Origin: Flavobacteriales bacterium
GTDB lineage: Bacteria; Bacteroidota; Bacteroidia; Flavobacteriales_D; Crocinitomicaceae
NCBI GenBank assembly: GCA_947462695.1
Contig: CANHQC010000040.1
Location: 1 to 10,857 of the forward strand
Direction of reading: 5' to 3'
Length of the DNA stretch: 10,857 bases
The notes beneath the pieces are model-generated. The model had not been told where the DNA came from. It did not search any database and was given only the letters and a program-made list of their open reading frames with translations. Made by a program: the position numbers and the translations under genes. Positions 1 through 7,654 of this stretch are shown one piece after another; the first letter of the stretch is position 1, and each line of letters starts with the position of its first letter.

Positions 1-110
1 AAACTACCGAAAACAAGCAATGGGCATCGGAATTATTTCAATCGATTAAAGCTGAATATCATCCGATTACTCGTATGAGTATCGAAGAAGTCTTGTCTGC
101 TAACAACTAG
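1..110 (+). CDS. 3' end of an unrecognised gene (partial)
   Basis: An open plus-strand frame (codons from position 3) runs from the window edge to a TAG at 108-110 and gives about 35 residues ending in EEVLSANN. The fragment is polar and looks helical, with one Trp (KQWASELF). I cannot assign a family from so short a tail. It ends 7 nt before the stop codon of valS on the other strand, which is typical of the tight convergent junctions in this window. A chance open frame of 110 bases is possible, but the spacing to valS favours a real gene end. Confidence 0.55.
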   Translation, partial: TTENKQWASELFQSIKAEYHPITRMSIEEVLSANN

Positions 111-117
111 ATGGAAT

Positions 118-2745
118 CTACTTCAAGGATGCTAATTTATCCTCAAGCAATACTATTTTACCTAGCGCATCTTGTTCTTTTTTCCGTTCGATAGACACCA
201 CTTGTTCCGGCGCACTGTTCACGAATTTTTCGTTTTGCAACTTCTTCTGAACGCTTTGTAAAAAGCCCTTTGTATAGGTCAATTCTTCTTGTACTTTCAA
301 CCGTTCAGCCTCTACATCAATTGCTTCACCAAAAGGAATAAAGTATTCATTTCCACCAACAATGAAGGAATTCGAATTTGCAATTTTATCAGAACTATAG
401 GCCAATTGCGTCAGATTGCCCATTTTGATGATTACCGAATCAAAAGAATCATCGAATTCATTGTTCTTTTTTACGAATAAATCCAACTTCACTTTATTCG
501 CAATAGACTGTTGCTTCCGAATGGTTCGAATTTCCGTAATCACCTGTTCGCAGTAATCGAATCCGGAGAGAACGCCTGTATTGAGCTCTTCCACTTTCGG
601 CCAAGCAGAAATGATGATATCTTCTTCGTCTTTTCGATTGCGCAACTGATGCCACAATTCCTCGGCAATAAACGGTGTAAAAGGATGCACAATCTGAAGC
701 AATTTCTCAAAGAAGTTGATTGTTGCCTCCAGCGTATGCTTATCAATTGGCTGTTCATACCCTGGCTTTACCATCTCGAGGTACCACGAACAGAAATCGT
801 CCCAGATCAACTTGTACGTCAACATTAGCGCCTCTGAAATTCGAAACTTATCAAATAGGTCATTGATTTCAGCTAATTGTTTATTGAACTTCGCGTTGAA
901 CCACTCAATTGCCTTTGTAGATGACTTAGGTTGTTCTGTATCAATCACTTCCCACGAACTGACCAAACGAAACGCATTCCATATTTTATTGGTAAAGTTC
1001 CTTCCTTGTTCGCACTGAGAGCTATCAAATGGAAGGTCGTTTCCAGCTGGCGAAGAAATTAAGATTCCCATTCGAACGCCGTCTGCACCGTATTTTTGAA
1101 TTAAATCAAGAGGATCCGGAGAATTCCCCAGTGATTTGGACATTTTACGGCCCAATTTATCGCGAACAATACCTGTGTAATAGACATGTTTGAATGGTAA
1201 ATCACCCATGTATTCATAACCGGCAATAATCATACGTGCCACCCAGAAAAACATAATTTCAGGTGCTGTAACCAAGTCATTCGTCGGATAATAATACTTG
1301 ATCTCATTGTTATTCGGTTGCGTCAATCCATTAAATACGGATATTGGCCACAACCAGCTCGAAAACCAAGTATCCAAGACGTCTTCATCTTGTCTCAACT
1401 GATTTTCATCAATCACACGTCCTGCTTTCTCTGAAGCCAATTTGATGGCTTCATCGCGTGTTTTAGCCACTACGAATTCATCTGATCCGTTTCCGAAGTA
1501 CCAAGCGGGTATGCGATGTCCCCACCATAATTGACGAGAAATACACCAATCTTTGATGTTTTCCATCCAATGCTTGTAGGTATTCTTGAATTTTTCCGGA
1601 TGAAACTGAATGTTTCCATTCATTACATTGTCCAAAGCTGGCTGAGCCAACTCTTTCATGTCCACGAACCACTGAAGTGACAATTTTGGTTCAATCACTG
1701 CATTAGTTCGCTCTGAATACCCGACTTTATTAATATGATCTTCTGTTTTAACCAAGTACCCTTTGTCGTACAATTCTTTCTCAATGGCTTTGCGCACTTC
1801 AAAGCGATCCATTCCCTCGAAATGCATACCATGTTGATTGAGCGTTCCATTGTAATGGAAAATATCGATTGTCTCCAGTTGGTGTTTCTTTCCTAACTCG
1901 TAGTCATTTGTATCATGAGCAGGAGTAACTTTTAGACATCCCGTACCAAACTCCATATCCACATATTCATCTTGAATAATAGGAATGACACGATTGCAAA
2001 TTGGAACTATTGCCTTTTTTCCATGTAAGTGCTTAAATCGTTCATCAGTTGGATTTATACAAATTGCTGAATCTCCTAGAATTGTCTCTGGGCGAGTTGT
2101 TGCAATTGTCAACCATTCATCTGAAGAGCCTTCGATTTTGTAGCGGACGTAAAACAGTTTTGAATTGACTTCTTTGTGAAGTACCTCTTCATCTGAAAGT
2201 GCTGTCAATGCCTCTGGATCCCAGTTTACCATGCGCACCCCGCGATAAATCTTTCCTTTTTTGAATAGATCTATAAACACATTAATAACAGAATCTGAGT
2301 ATTCAGGATCCATCGTAAAATTGGTACGTTCCCAATCACATGATGCGCCTAATTTTTTCAACTGCTCGAGAATAATTCCTCCATGCTTTTCTTTCCATTC
2401 AAAGGCGTGTCCAAGAAATTCGTCACGTGAAAGATCAGATTTTTTAATCCCCTCTTGACGCAATTTCTGTACAACTTTAGCTTCTGTTGCAATCGACGCA
2501 TGGTCGGTGCCAGGTACCCAACACGCATTTTTACCCAACATGCGCGCACGACGAACGAGGACATCTTGAATCGTATTGTTCAACATGTGTCCCATGTGCA
2601 AGACTCCTGTCACATTCGGTGGTGGAATTACGACCGTATACGGTTCACGATCATCTGGAACAGAATGAAAATAATTCTTGTTCATCCAGTGCTGATACCA
2701 ATGTGCCTCTGCTTGTCTAGGGTCGTATGTTTTCGGGGTTTCCAT
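118..2745 (-). CDS. valS: Valyl-tRNA synthetase
   Basis: This cytoplasmic class Ia aminoacyl-tRNA synthetase charges tRNA-Val with valine using ATP and edits mischarged threonine. The 875-residue product is complete and of normal family length. Visible landmarks are the HIGH-type signature HMGH at residues 50-53 after IPPPNVTG; the inserted CP1 editing domain, including [12 protein letters not shown] and the [12 protein letters not shown] stretch; the KMSKS loop at 534-538; an anticodon-binding helical domain at roughly 620-770; and a C-terminal charged coiled-coil arm at about 810-875 that contacts tRNA in ValRS. The ATG at 2743-2745 fits the family N-terminus ([14 protein letters not shown]). 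There is no Shine-Dalgarno, but a Bacteroidota -7 box lies just upstream. It diverges from the amidohydrolase gene and converges on the partial gene at 1-110. No frameshift or missing key motif is seen. Confidence 0.98.
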   Translation of the reverse strand: METPKTYDPRQAEAHWYQHWMNKNYFHSVPDDREPYTVVIPPPNVTGVLHMGHMLNNTIQDVLVRRARMLGKNACWVPGTDHASIATEAKVVQKLRQEGIKKSDLSRDEFLGHAFEWKEKHGGIILEQLKKLGASCDWERTNFTMDPEYSDSVINVFIDLFKKGKIYRGVRMVNWDPEALTALSDEEVLHKEVNSKLFYVRYKIEGSSDEWLTIATTRPETILGDSAICINPTDERFKHLHGKKAIVPICNRVIPIIQDEYVDMEFGTGCLKVTPAHDTNDYELGKKHQLETIDIFHYNGTLNQHGMHFEGMDRFEVRKAIEKELYDKGYLVKTEDHINKVGYSERTNAVIEPKLSLQWFVDMKELAQPALDNVMNGNIQFHPEKFKNTYKHWMENIKDWCISRQLWWGHRIPAWYFGNGSDEFVVAKTRDEAIKLASEKAGRVIDENQLRQDEDVLDTWFSSWLWPISVFNGLTQPNNNEIKYYYPTNDLVTAPEIMFFWVARMIIAGYEYMGDLPFKHVYYTGIVRDKLGRKMSKSLGNSPDPLDLIQKYGADGVRMGILISSPAGNDLPFDSSQCEQGRNFTNKIWNAFRLVSSWEVIDTEQPKSSTKAIEWFNAKFNKQLAEINDLFDKFRISEALMLTYKLIWDDFCSWYLEMVKPGYEQPIDKHTLEATINFFEKLLQIVHPFTPFIAEELWHQLRNRKDEEDIIISAWPKVEELNTGVLSGFDYCEQVITEIRTIRKQQSIANKVKLDLFVKKNNEFDDSFDSVIIKMGNLTQLAYSSDKIANSNSFIVGGNEYFIPFGEAIDVEAERLKVQEELTYTKGFLQSVQKKLQNEKFVNSAPEQVVSIERKKEQDALGKIVLLEDKLASLK

Positions 2746-2765
2746 TTAATTCCGATTTTGGATCG

Positions 2766-2773
2766 CAAAGATA
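2766..2773 (-). promoter_or_regulatory. Candidate -7 box for valS
   Basis: Read on the minus strand, this is TATCTTTG, an exact match to the Bacteroidota primary-sigma -7 consensus TAnnTTTG. It lies 20 nt before the valS ATG and predicts a leader of roughly 14 nt. No good TTG -33 element is visible at the expected distance. The assignment rests on the -7 match and position only. Confidence 0.6.
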
Positions 2774-2839
2774 GGAAACAATCCGGCATGCATTGAAGAC
2801 TTTGTTTCAAATTGCCACTGAACACAGCTGATGTGACAG

Positions 2840-2867
2840 TTGTTTCTTAACTGAATATGTAACTTTG
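2840..2867 (+). promoter_or_regulatory. Candidate promoter of the amidohydrolase gene
   Basis: A TTG at 2840-2842 (-33) and TAACTTTG at 2860-2867 (-7, exact match to TAnnTTTG) are separated by 17 nt. Transcription would begin around 2870 and give a leader of about 13 nt to the ATG at 2883. The -7 box overlaps an upstream in-frame TTG codon at 2865, which argues against that TTG as the translation start. Confidence 0.6.
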
Positions 2868-2882
2868 AAAAAACTATACTTG

Positions 2883-4508
2883 ATGAAACATCTCTTTTTT
2901 GCCAGTTTTATTTTTCTTCTTTTTTCTTGCTACAAAGGGAAATCGGTTGATCTGATTGTACACAATGGTGTCATACATACCATGGAAGATGGTGATCGTG
3001 TTTTCGAGGCAATGGCTATTGATGATGGGAAAATCGTGGAAGTTGGTCCGGAGCGTCAAATCTTAAACAAATATTCTGCTGATGAAATGATTGATGCGTC
3101 AGGAAAAGAGATTTATCCAGGATTTACGGATGCACATGGACATCTTTTATCTTATGCTGACCAACTGCTTAGTGCTGATTTGGTCGGATCAAAGTCATTT
3201 GATGAAGTTTTAGTTCGACTAGAAAAATACCAATCGAAACAAAAACGTTCGTTTATTATCGGTCGCGGATGGGATCAATCTTTGTGGACTTCAGCCACTT
3301 TTCCAACGAATGAAAAACTGAATAGTTTATTTCCGAATACTGCAGTTTGTCTGATTCGAATTGACGGTCATGCGATGCTCGTAAATGACGCTTTACTAAA
3401 ACGGGCAGGTATTAACTCATCAACGAAAATTCCAGGAGGAATTATTCATGTAGAAGACGAGAAATGCACAGGACTGCTCGTGGATAACGCCATGAATCCA
3501 GTATACAAGCTACTTCCACCATTTCCAAAAGAAGAGGTGAAGTCCGCGTTACTCGAAATACAACAAGAACTGCTTCAATATGGAATTACTGGCGTACATG
3601 AAGCTGGAATTGACTTTGAAGATATCGCACTTTTCAAGGAACTTGTCGATTCTAAAAAATGGAAATTGTTCACCTATGCTATGCTTTTACCCAGTAAAAA
3701 GAATATTTCGTTTGCCAATAAGAACGGAAAATTCACATACAAAAATCTGGTTATCAATAGCTTTAAAGTCATTGCGGATGGTGCACTTGGTTCGCGCGGC
3801 GCGCTGCTCAAACAACCCTATTCTGATGACCCTCATCACCATGGCGTATTGACCACACCAATTTCATCTCTTGACGAAATCGCATCATTGTGCCTTAAAA
3901 TTGGCTATCAAATGAATACGCATGCTATTGGTGATTCTACGAATAAACTCATTCTTGACTTATACGGAAGAGCATTTGAGAAAAACAAAGATCATCGCTG
4001 GCGAATTGAACATGCACAAGTGGTGGATCCTAATGACTTCATATTATTTTCCAAGCACGCAATTTTTCCTTCGGTGCAACCCACACATGCTATTAGCGAT
4101 CAACGCTGGGCTGAATCACGCTTGGGAAAAGTCCGAATGAAGGGAGCTTATGCATATAAATCATTGCTTCAACAATACGGAATGGTTGCCATCGGGACAG
4201 ATTTTCCAATTGAGATTACCGATCCATTCAGAACCATTTATGCTGCAGTTCAACGAAAAAATGAAGAGAATCTGCCAGTTAACGGTTTTTATCCGAATGA
4301 AGGATTAACACTTTTCGAATGTTTGAGTGGTATGACAAGATGGGCTGCATTTGCTGCATTTCAAGAAAATAATCACGGGACTCTTTCAAAGGGATTAGAT
4401 GCCACATTTGTGGTTGTTGAAAATCCGATTCGGATAAGTGGTGGTTATGAAGCGAATTTTTCGTGGTTAACGGTGGTGAAAGGAGAAAAAGTTTTTTCGA
4501 GGGATTAG
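2883..4508 (+). CDS. Lipoprotein amidohydrolase, YtcJ/amidohydrolase-3 family
   Basis: This is a metal-dependent hydrolase of the amidohydrolase superfamily (541 aa from this ATG). Its substrate cannot be told from sequence; the family acts on amide or other C-N bonds. Visible candidate metal ligands are DAHGH (H85, H87), K295 in FKVIADGALGSRGA (position of the carboxylated lysine), H347 in NTHAIGD, H377 in IEHAQ and D440 in GTDFP. The family stretch DGHAMLVND is also present. The N-terminus has Lys, a hydrophobic run and the lipobox LFSC with Cys16, so it should be lipidated and placed in the cell envelope. An in-frame TTG at 2865 would add six residues, but it sits inside the likely -7 box, so the ATG at 2883 is preferred. 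It is divergent from valS and followed by a long palindrome. Function as an enzyme is well supported; the physiological role is unknown. Confidence 0.92.
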   Translation: MKHLFFASFIFLLFSCYKGKSVDLIVHNGVIHTMEDGDRVFEAMAIDDGKIVEVGPERQILNKYSADEMIDASGKEIYPGFTDAHGHLLSYADQLLSADLVGSKSFDEVLVRLEKYQSKQKRSFIIGRGWDQSLWTSATFPTNEKLNSLFPNTAVCLIRIDGHAMLVNDALLKRAGINSSTKIPGGIIHVEDEKCTGLLVDNAMNPVYKLLPPFPKEEVKSALLEIQQELLQYGITGVHEAGIDFEDIALFKELVDSKKWKLFTYAMLLPSKKNISFANKNGKFTYKNLVINSFKVIADGALGSRGALLKQPYSDDPHHHGVLTTPISSLDEIASLCLKIGYQMNTHAIGDSTNKLILDLYGRAFEKNKDHRWRIEHAQVVDPNDFILFSKHAIFPSVQPTHAISDQRWAESRLGKVRMKGAYAYKSLLQQYGMVAIGTDFPIEITDPFRTIYAAVQRKNEENLPVNGFYPNEGLTLFECLSGMTRWAAFAAFQENNHGTLSKGLDATFVVVENPIRISGGYEANFSWLTVVKGEKVFSRD

Positions 4509-4520
4509 TTCGATCGAGAC

Positions 4521-4568
4521 TTTACCAAATCGCGATATTTAAATATTTAAATTTCGCGATTTGGTAAA
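4521..4568. repeat. 48-nt near-perfect palindrome
   Basis: The arms 4521-4535 (TTTACCAAATCGCGA) and 4554-4568 are exact reverse complements. The centre 4537-4552 (ATTTAAATATTTAAAT) is itself a perfect 16-nt palindrome. Only the T/T pair at 4536/4553 breaks the symmetry, so 23 of 24 pairs match. It starts 12 nt after the amidohydrolase stop and lies 86 nt before the winged-helix gene. A further AAATCGC half-copy is at 4567-4573. It could form a hairpin in RNA from either strand, but no U-tract follows on either side, so it is not a standard intrinsic terminator. An operator or an unusual 3'-end hairpin are the alternatives. Confidence 0.8.
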
Positions 4569-4580
4569 ATCGCAAAGTTT

Positions 4581-4630
4581 ACTGAACAAAAAACAGTTTT
4601 GACTGAAATCATTTCTTTTCAGTACATTTT
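4581..4630 (+). promoter_or_regulatory. Candidate promoter with ACTGAA half-sites upstream of the winged-helix gene
   Basis: TTTTG at 4597-4601 could serve as -33 and TACATTTT at 4623-4630 as -7 (one mismatch to TAnnTTTG), with a 21-nt spacer. The spacer carries an inverted repeat, ACTGAAA at 4602-4608 and TTTCAGT at 4617-4623. A further direct copy of ACTGAA lies at 4581-4586, exactly 21 nt upstream. Repeats within a promoter spacer suggest a repressor-binding site, possibly for the downstream protein itself. That is inference. Confidence 0.4.
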
Positions 4631-4654
4631 TTTTTCACCTTCAACTAAAAAAAA

Positions 4655-4954
4655 ATGGGAGCAAGCAAAACCGAACATTACTCGAAAAACGAAATTGAAG
4701 AAGCGCTCGTAGGAAGAGCATTAGGTCACCCAGCAAGAATACGCATCATTCATATTCTTGACGAAATGCAAACCGCGAATTCTATGGAACTAACAGGATT
4801 ATTGGAGCTGAACATAACATCAGTTCATAATCACCTGAAGAAACTTATCGATGCAAACATTGTATCAGTAGAATTTAAAAACAACGGGAACCAACTAATG
4901 TTAAACCGATCAGTAATACAAGAGTTTACACTGACAATGCCCATTCATTCTTAG
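4655..4954 (+). CDS. Small ArsR-like winged-helix transcription regulator
   Basis: This 99-residue protein has the hallmark of ArsR-type winged helix-turn-helix regulators, ALGHPARIRIIHIL at residues 22-35. A helix-turn-helix follows, with recognition-helix-like sequence NITSVHNHLKKLIDANIV at 53-70, and a short wing around VEFKNNGNQLML. It should be a dimeric cytoplasmic DNA-binding protein. It has no cysteine, so the classic ArsR/SmtB thiol metal site is absent. The ligand, if any, is unknown. The ATG has an A-rich leader in place of a Shine-Dalgarno. The gene follows the amidohydrolase on the same strand but is separated from it by a palindrome and its own promoter, so it is probably transcribed alone. 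Its TAG stop overlaps the PorP/SprF stop on the opposite strand (TTAG at 4951-4954). Confidence 0.85.
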   Translation: MGASKTEHYSKNEIEEALVGRALGHPARIRIIHILDEMQTANSMELTGLLELNITSVHNHLKKLIDANIVSVEFKNNGNQLMLNRSVIQEFTLTMPIHS

Positions 4955-5910
4955 AATGAAGGACACGAAAGTGTCTTAAACGATTGTGGCTTATTCCGGC
5001 AATTCAAATTCAATCCAAGTGAGATTTCATGAGACCCACCAGAAACCCCATTATTCAGTTTTGAAACGGTTACGTCATAACTGTAACCTATTCTAAAATT
5101 GCCTGTGTTAATACCAAATGTCATGATAAACGCATCACGGTTACGGTACCAAAATCCTGCATTGAAAACACCATATTTCACATAAGTACCGATATTAATT
5201 TCTTGAAAACCATTCTGATTTTGATAAATAACATTCGGCATAATCGAGGTTGTATTTCTATAACGCGACTTTTTACCTAACTGTATTTCTGCTCCCATAT
5301 GCACTGTATGTCGCATGGGAAGTTTAGATTCTCCAACAATCATTGATTCATTTGGGGTGTTTAAGTGATGAACTGCATATCCAATAAAGAAATTTTTATT
5401 GAATAGTACCGCACCTGCTGAAGCGTCAAAAAAGCCTCTTGAACCACCTCTTGGAACATCACCGGTAGAATAAATAAAACCTCGACGTGGATCAATCATG
5501 TCTCCAAATGTCAACTTATCCCAATCCAAAAACTTCTGATACCAAGACGCACGAGCACCAAAAAGCAATTTCCATTTCCGATTCAATTTCGCATGGTAGG
5601 AATAGATCAATCCAAACATTGATGTACTGATTGTTCCCTGACCTTGTTGATCATGCGTGGCAAGGACTCCGAATCCGCCTGAAATATTCTTGAAATATTG
5701 ATCGTAAGAAGCGCTGTAGGTCAAATAATTCCCTGATAATTGAGGCCACTGATTTCTATAATTCAATGCAAAACGTGAACAACCGTATGATCCGGCTAAT
5801 GCAGGATTTAGGTAAAGCGGATTAGCATAAAATTGCGTAAATGTTGGATCTTGAGCCAATGAAGTCAACACATTCAAACTCAAAACACAAAGAAGTACAA
5901 TTTTTTTCAT
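4951..5910 (-). CDS. PorP/SprF family type IX secretion membrane protein
   Basis: This 319-residue predicted outer-membrane beta-barrel belongs to the PorP/SprF family. Members work with the type IX secretion/gliding machinery, and SprF is needed for secretion of certain adhesins in Flavobacterium. The N-terminus is a clear Sec signal peptide (MKKIVLLCVLSLNVLTSLAQ), followed by the family motif DPTFTQFYANPLYLNPALAGS at about 21-41 and RNQWP. The rest alternates aromatic and polar residues as in amphipathic strands (for example FIGYAVHHLN, FNAGFWYRNRDAFIMTFGINTG). The C-terminus carries two cysteines, C304 and C316, near the end. It is the last gene of a three-gene operon, 4 nt after the stop of the anti-sigma/PorP-like fusion. 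Family is confident. The exact secreted partner is unknown, since no C-terminal-domain cargo gene lies in the window. Confidence 0.93.
   Translation of the reverse strand: MKKIVLLCVLSLNVLTSLAQDPTFTQFYANPLYLNPALAGSYGCSRFALNYRNQWPQLSGNYLTYSASYDQYFKNISGGFGVLATHDQQGQGTISTSMFGLIYSYHAKLNRKWKLLFGARASWYQKFLDWDKLTFGDMIDPRRGFIYSTGDVPRGGSRGFFDASAGAVLFNKNFFIGYAVHHLNTPNESMIVGESKLPMRHTVHMGAEIQLGKKSRYRNTTSIMPNVIYQNQNGFQEINIGTYVKYGVFNAGFWYRNRDAFIMTFGINTGNFRIGYSYDVTVSKLNNGVSGGSHEISLGLNLNCRNKPQSFKTLSCPSF
4960..4977. other. Small hairpin just past the convergent stops
   Basis: GACAC at 4962-4966 and GTGTC at 4971-4975 pair around a GAAA loop (a GNRA tetraloop when read as plus-strand RNA), with weaker flanking pairs. 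It lies 7 nt after the winged-helix stop, inside the last codons of the PorP/SprF gene. It could help end the plus-strand transcript, but no U-tract follows. A codon-driven coincidence is equally possible. Confidence 0.25.
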
Positions 5911-5914
5911 CTTA

Positions 5915-7654
5915 CTATAATTGATTTAAAAGTCGCTGTGCAAAACGACTAGGTTTGGTGGTTATTCGGATTGTTAATTGATGAGATAAACTACTTTTAT
6001 TGAGTTGCGTAGATTTCAAATAATCTGCACTGTAAACGAACATAAATTGCTTGAATTTAATCCCCAAAGAAGCAGCAGGCTCAAAGTCATCGGAAACAGC
6101 TAGACCTGCAGTTAGCCAATGGTATCTGAATTGTGAACCAACCCAAACTTCTTCTAAACCTCCTTTTTTCTGGTAAACAACGTAGGGTGAAATTGATGAC
6201 GTTTTTCGAATCGATTCATATTCCGTACCAATGGATAGAATGGTATGGTATGGCGACCGTTCTTGACTGTTGTCCGGATTAAACATATTATCGTAATGAC
6301 CAAAAAGGTTGTCAACTTGTCCACCGACATAAAACCACTTGGTATTTATTTGTAATCCAGCACCCAAATCACGGTACCATAATGTTCGTCCAGTTGGAAT
6401 ATTCCCGGCAGATAAGTTATGAACCGTTGATCTTTCCAATTCAATAGACTGTCCAGGTGACAGCACATCAGCGTTAAGCATTTTATTACCCATCTTGAAC
6501 CGAAGTGACGGTTCAAGGATAACATCTCTATGAATTGAAATTTTCGGCGAATAAACGAGGCCAATTGTTGAATGCTGTACCTCGCCGGATCCGTAATATG
6601 CATGATTCATTTGAATTCCGATTCCGCCTCTCATTCCATAAGAATAACCATCAATTGCAAGCTGACTAATCAATTGATTGTTTTCTTCACCCAACCATTG
6701 AGCTCTTGAAGTGGCTTGAATCCTATTGGACAAAAGCTTTCCAGCAGAACCGAAATTCACATCAATTGGTTGCATTCCGGGCACAAGGAACAAAGGATCT
6801 TTTACATTTTTCAAGGCAATCGGATTGTCCATCATGCGCTGAACCGTTCGAGAAAACTTCCTCCAACGTTTTTCCAATGAGAGATCGATTTTTTGCGATC
6901 GTTTAAGAGGCTCTGCATGTTTTTTCGAACCAACTGATTCTGAAATAGCAGTAACTGAAGTCAGTTCTAAATTTTCACTGGATAAAGTTTGATTTCCGGA
7001 AATTCCATTTTTACTTGCAAATGAATCACGTATCGTTTCAATTCCAGAAAGGTCAGTGCTCAACTCATAAAAATCAGTTGGAGTTGAGTCTTTAACGGTA
7101 AATGCTGTTAATTCATTCGATGTATGAGGTTCGGATAGATCATCCTCCATTGAGCTTTGGGAAGCAACTTCAAATGCAAATTCACCATTAATCGATTCAC
7201 TCTTGTCATTCAACCTATTCTGATTATTGTGTTGATTCAATACCTGCTGATTTCGGTCAACTGAACTTATTTCATTTGAATCTTTTCGAATTGCACTTTT
7301 TTGAGTTTGCGAACTACCGGAGGTTGAGTTGGCCACTACTAACCATTTTGTACTTTTCGTTTCAGTAGGTTCAGACATTATAAAAGTTGCGAATAACGCG
7401 ACTAAAAACACACTAGCAATTGACCAATTTAAAAGCAGTGGTGCAATGCGACGTTTACGTTTTAACTTTTCGATATCAGGGTAAGCGCTTGGTGCAGCAT
7501 CGACATGTGACAAATCCCACATTTCCTTGTCGACTTCTATTTCTGGATTAAGCAAAATAAAAGTCTCCAATTGCTCAATCTGTTGAGGTGACAAATTACC
7601 CTCCTTCCATTCGAACAACCAACGATCTATATTTGAGAATGATGGTGTACTCAT
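5915..7654 (-). CDS. Anti-sigma-like membrane protein fused to a PorP/SprF-like barrel domain
   Basis: This 579-residue protein has three parts. Residues 1-70 are a short cytoplasmic domain resembling Bacteroidota anti-sigma N-termini (IDRWLFEWKEGNLSPQQIEQLETFILLNPEIE), with no Cys and so no zinc site. Residues 71-93 form one hydrophobic transmembrane helix. Residues 95-250 are a Ser/Asn/Gln-rich linker, then a basic stretch at 244-275. Residues 287-579 resemble the adjacent PorP/SprF protein, with aligned segments such as VNFGSAG/LNPALAGS, RGGIGIQM/SGGFGVLA and ISPYVVYQKKGGLEEVWVG/IMPNVIYQNQNGFQEINIG. There is no signal peptide; the single helix follows a basic RKRR patch, giving N-in, C-out topology. 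The start codon overlaps the sigma stop (ATGA at 7651-7654), implying translational coupling. I infer it sequesters the sigma factor and senses the envelope. Whether the C-terminus inserts in the outer membrane is unknown. Confidence 0.85.
   Translation of the reverse strand: MSTPSFSNIDRWLFEWKEGNLSPQQIEQLETFILLNPEIEVDKEMWDLSHVDAAPSAYPDIEKLKRKRRIAPLLLNWSIASVFLVALFATFIMSEPTETKSTKWLVVANSTSGSSQTQKSAIRKDSNEISSVDRNQQVLNQHNNQNRLNDKSESINGEFAFEVASQSSMEDDLSEPHTSNELTAFTVKDSTPTDFYELSTDLSGIETIRDSFASKNGISGNQTLSSENLELTSVTAISESVGSKKHAEPLKRSQKIDLSLEKRWRKFSRTVQRMMDNPIALKNVKDPLFLVPGMQPIDVNFGSAGKLLSNRIQATSRAQWLGEENNQLISQLAIDGYSYGMRGGIGIQMNHAYYGSGEVQHSTIGLVYSPKISIHRDVILEPSLRFKMGNKMLNADVLSPGQSIELERSTVHNLSAGNIPTGRTLWYRDLGAGLQINTKWFYVGGQVDNLFGHYDNMFNPDNSQERSPYHTILSIGTEYESIRKTSSISPYVVYQKKGGLEEVWVGSQFRYHWLTAGLAVSDDFEPAASLGIKFKQFMFVYSADYLKSTQLNKSSLSHQLTIRITTKPSRFAQRLLNQL

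Noticed and set aside
289..2796. Several 60-113-codon open frames antisense or out of frame to valS
   Set aside because: They overlap a complete, well-conserved synthetase gene and their translations show no family motif, so they are shadows of its codon use.
2865..2882. TTG-initiated six-residue extension of the amidohydrolase
   Set aside because: The TTG lies within the exact -7 promoter match and the downstream ATG gives a standard lipoprotein signal peptide.
4521..4568. Palindrome as a chromosome dimer resolution (dif) site
   Set aside because: dif sites have two short arms with imperfect symmetry around a 6-nt centre; this element is almost fully symmetric over 48 nt and no XerC/XerD arm pattern is recognised.
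6346..6906. Small open frames within the linker/barrel region of the fusion gene, considered as signs of a frameshift between two genes
   Set aside because: The fusion frame is continuous, the barrel homology and membrane anchor are in the same frame, and the alternative frames show no related motifs.
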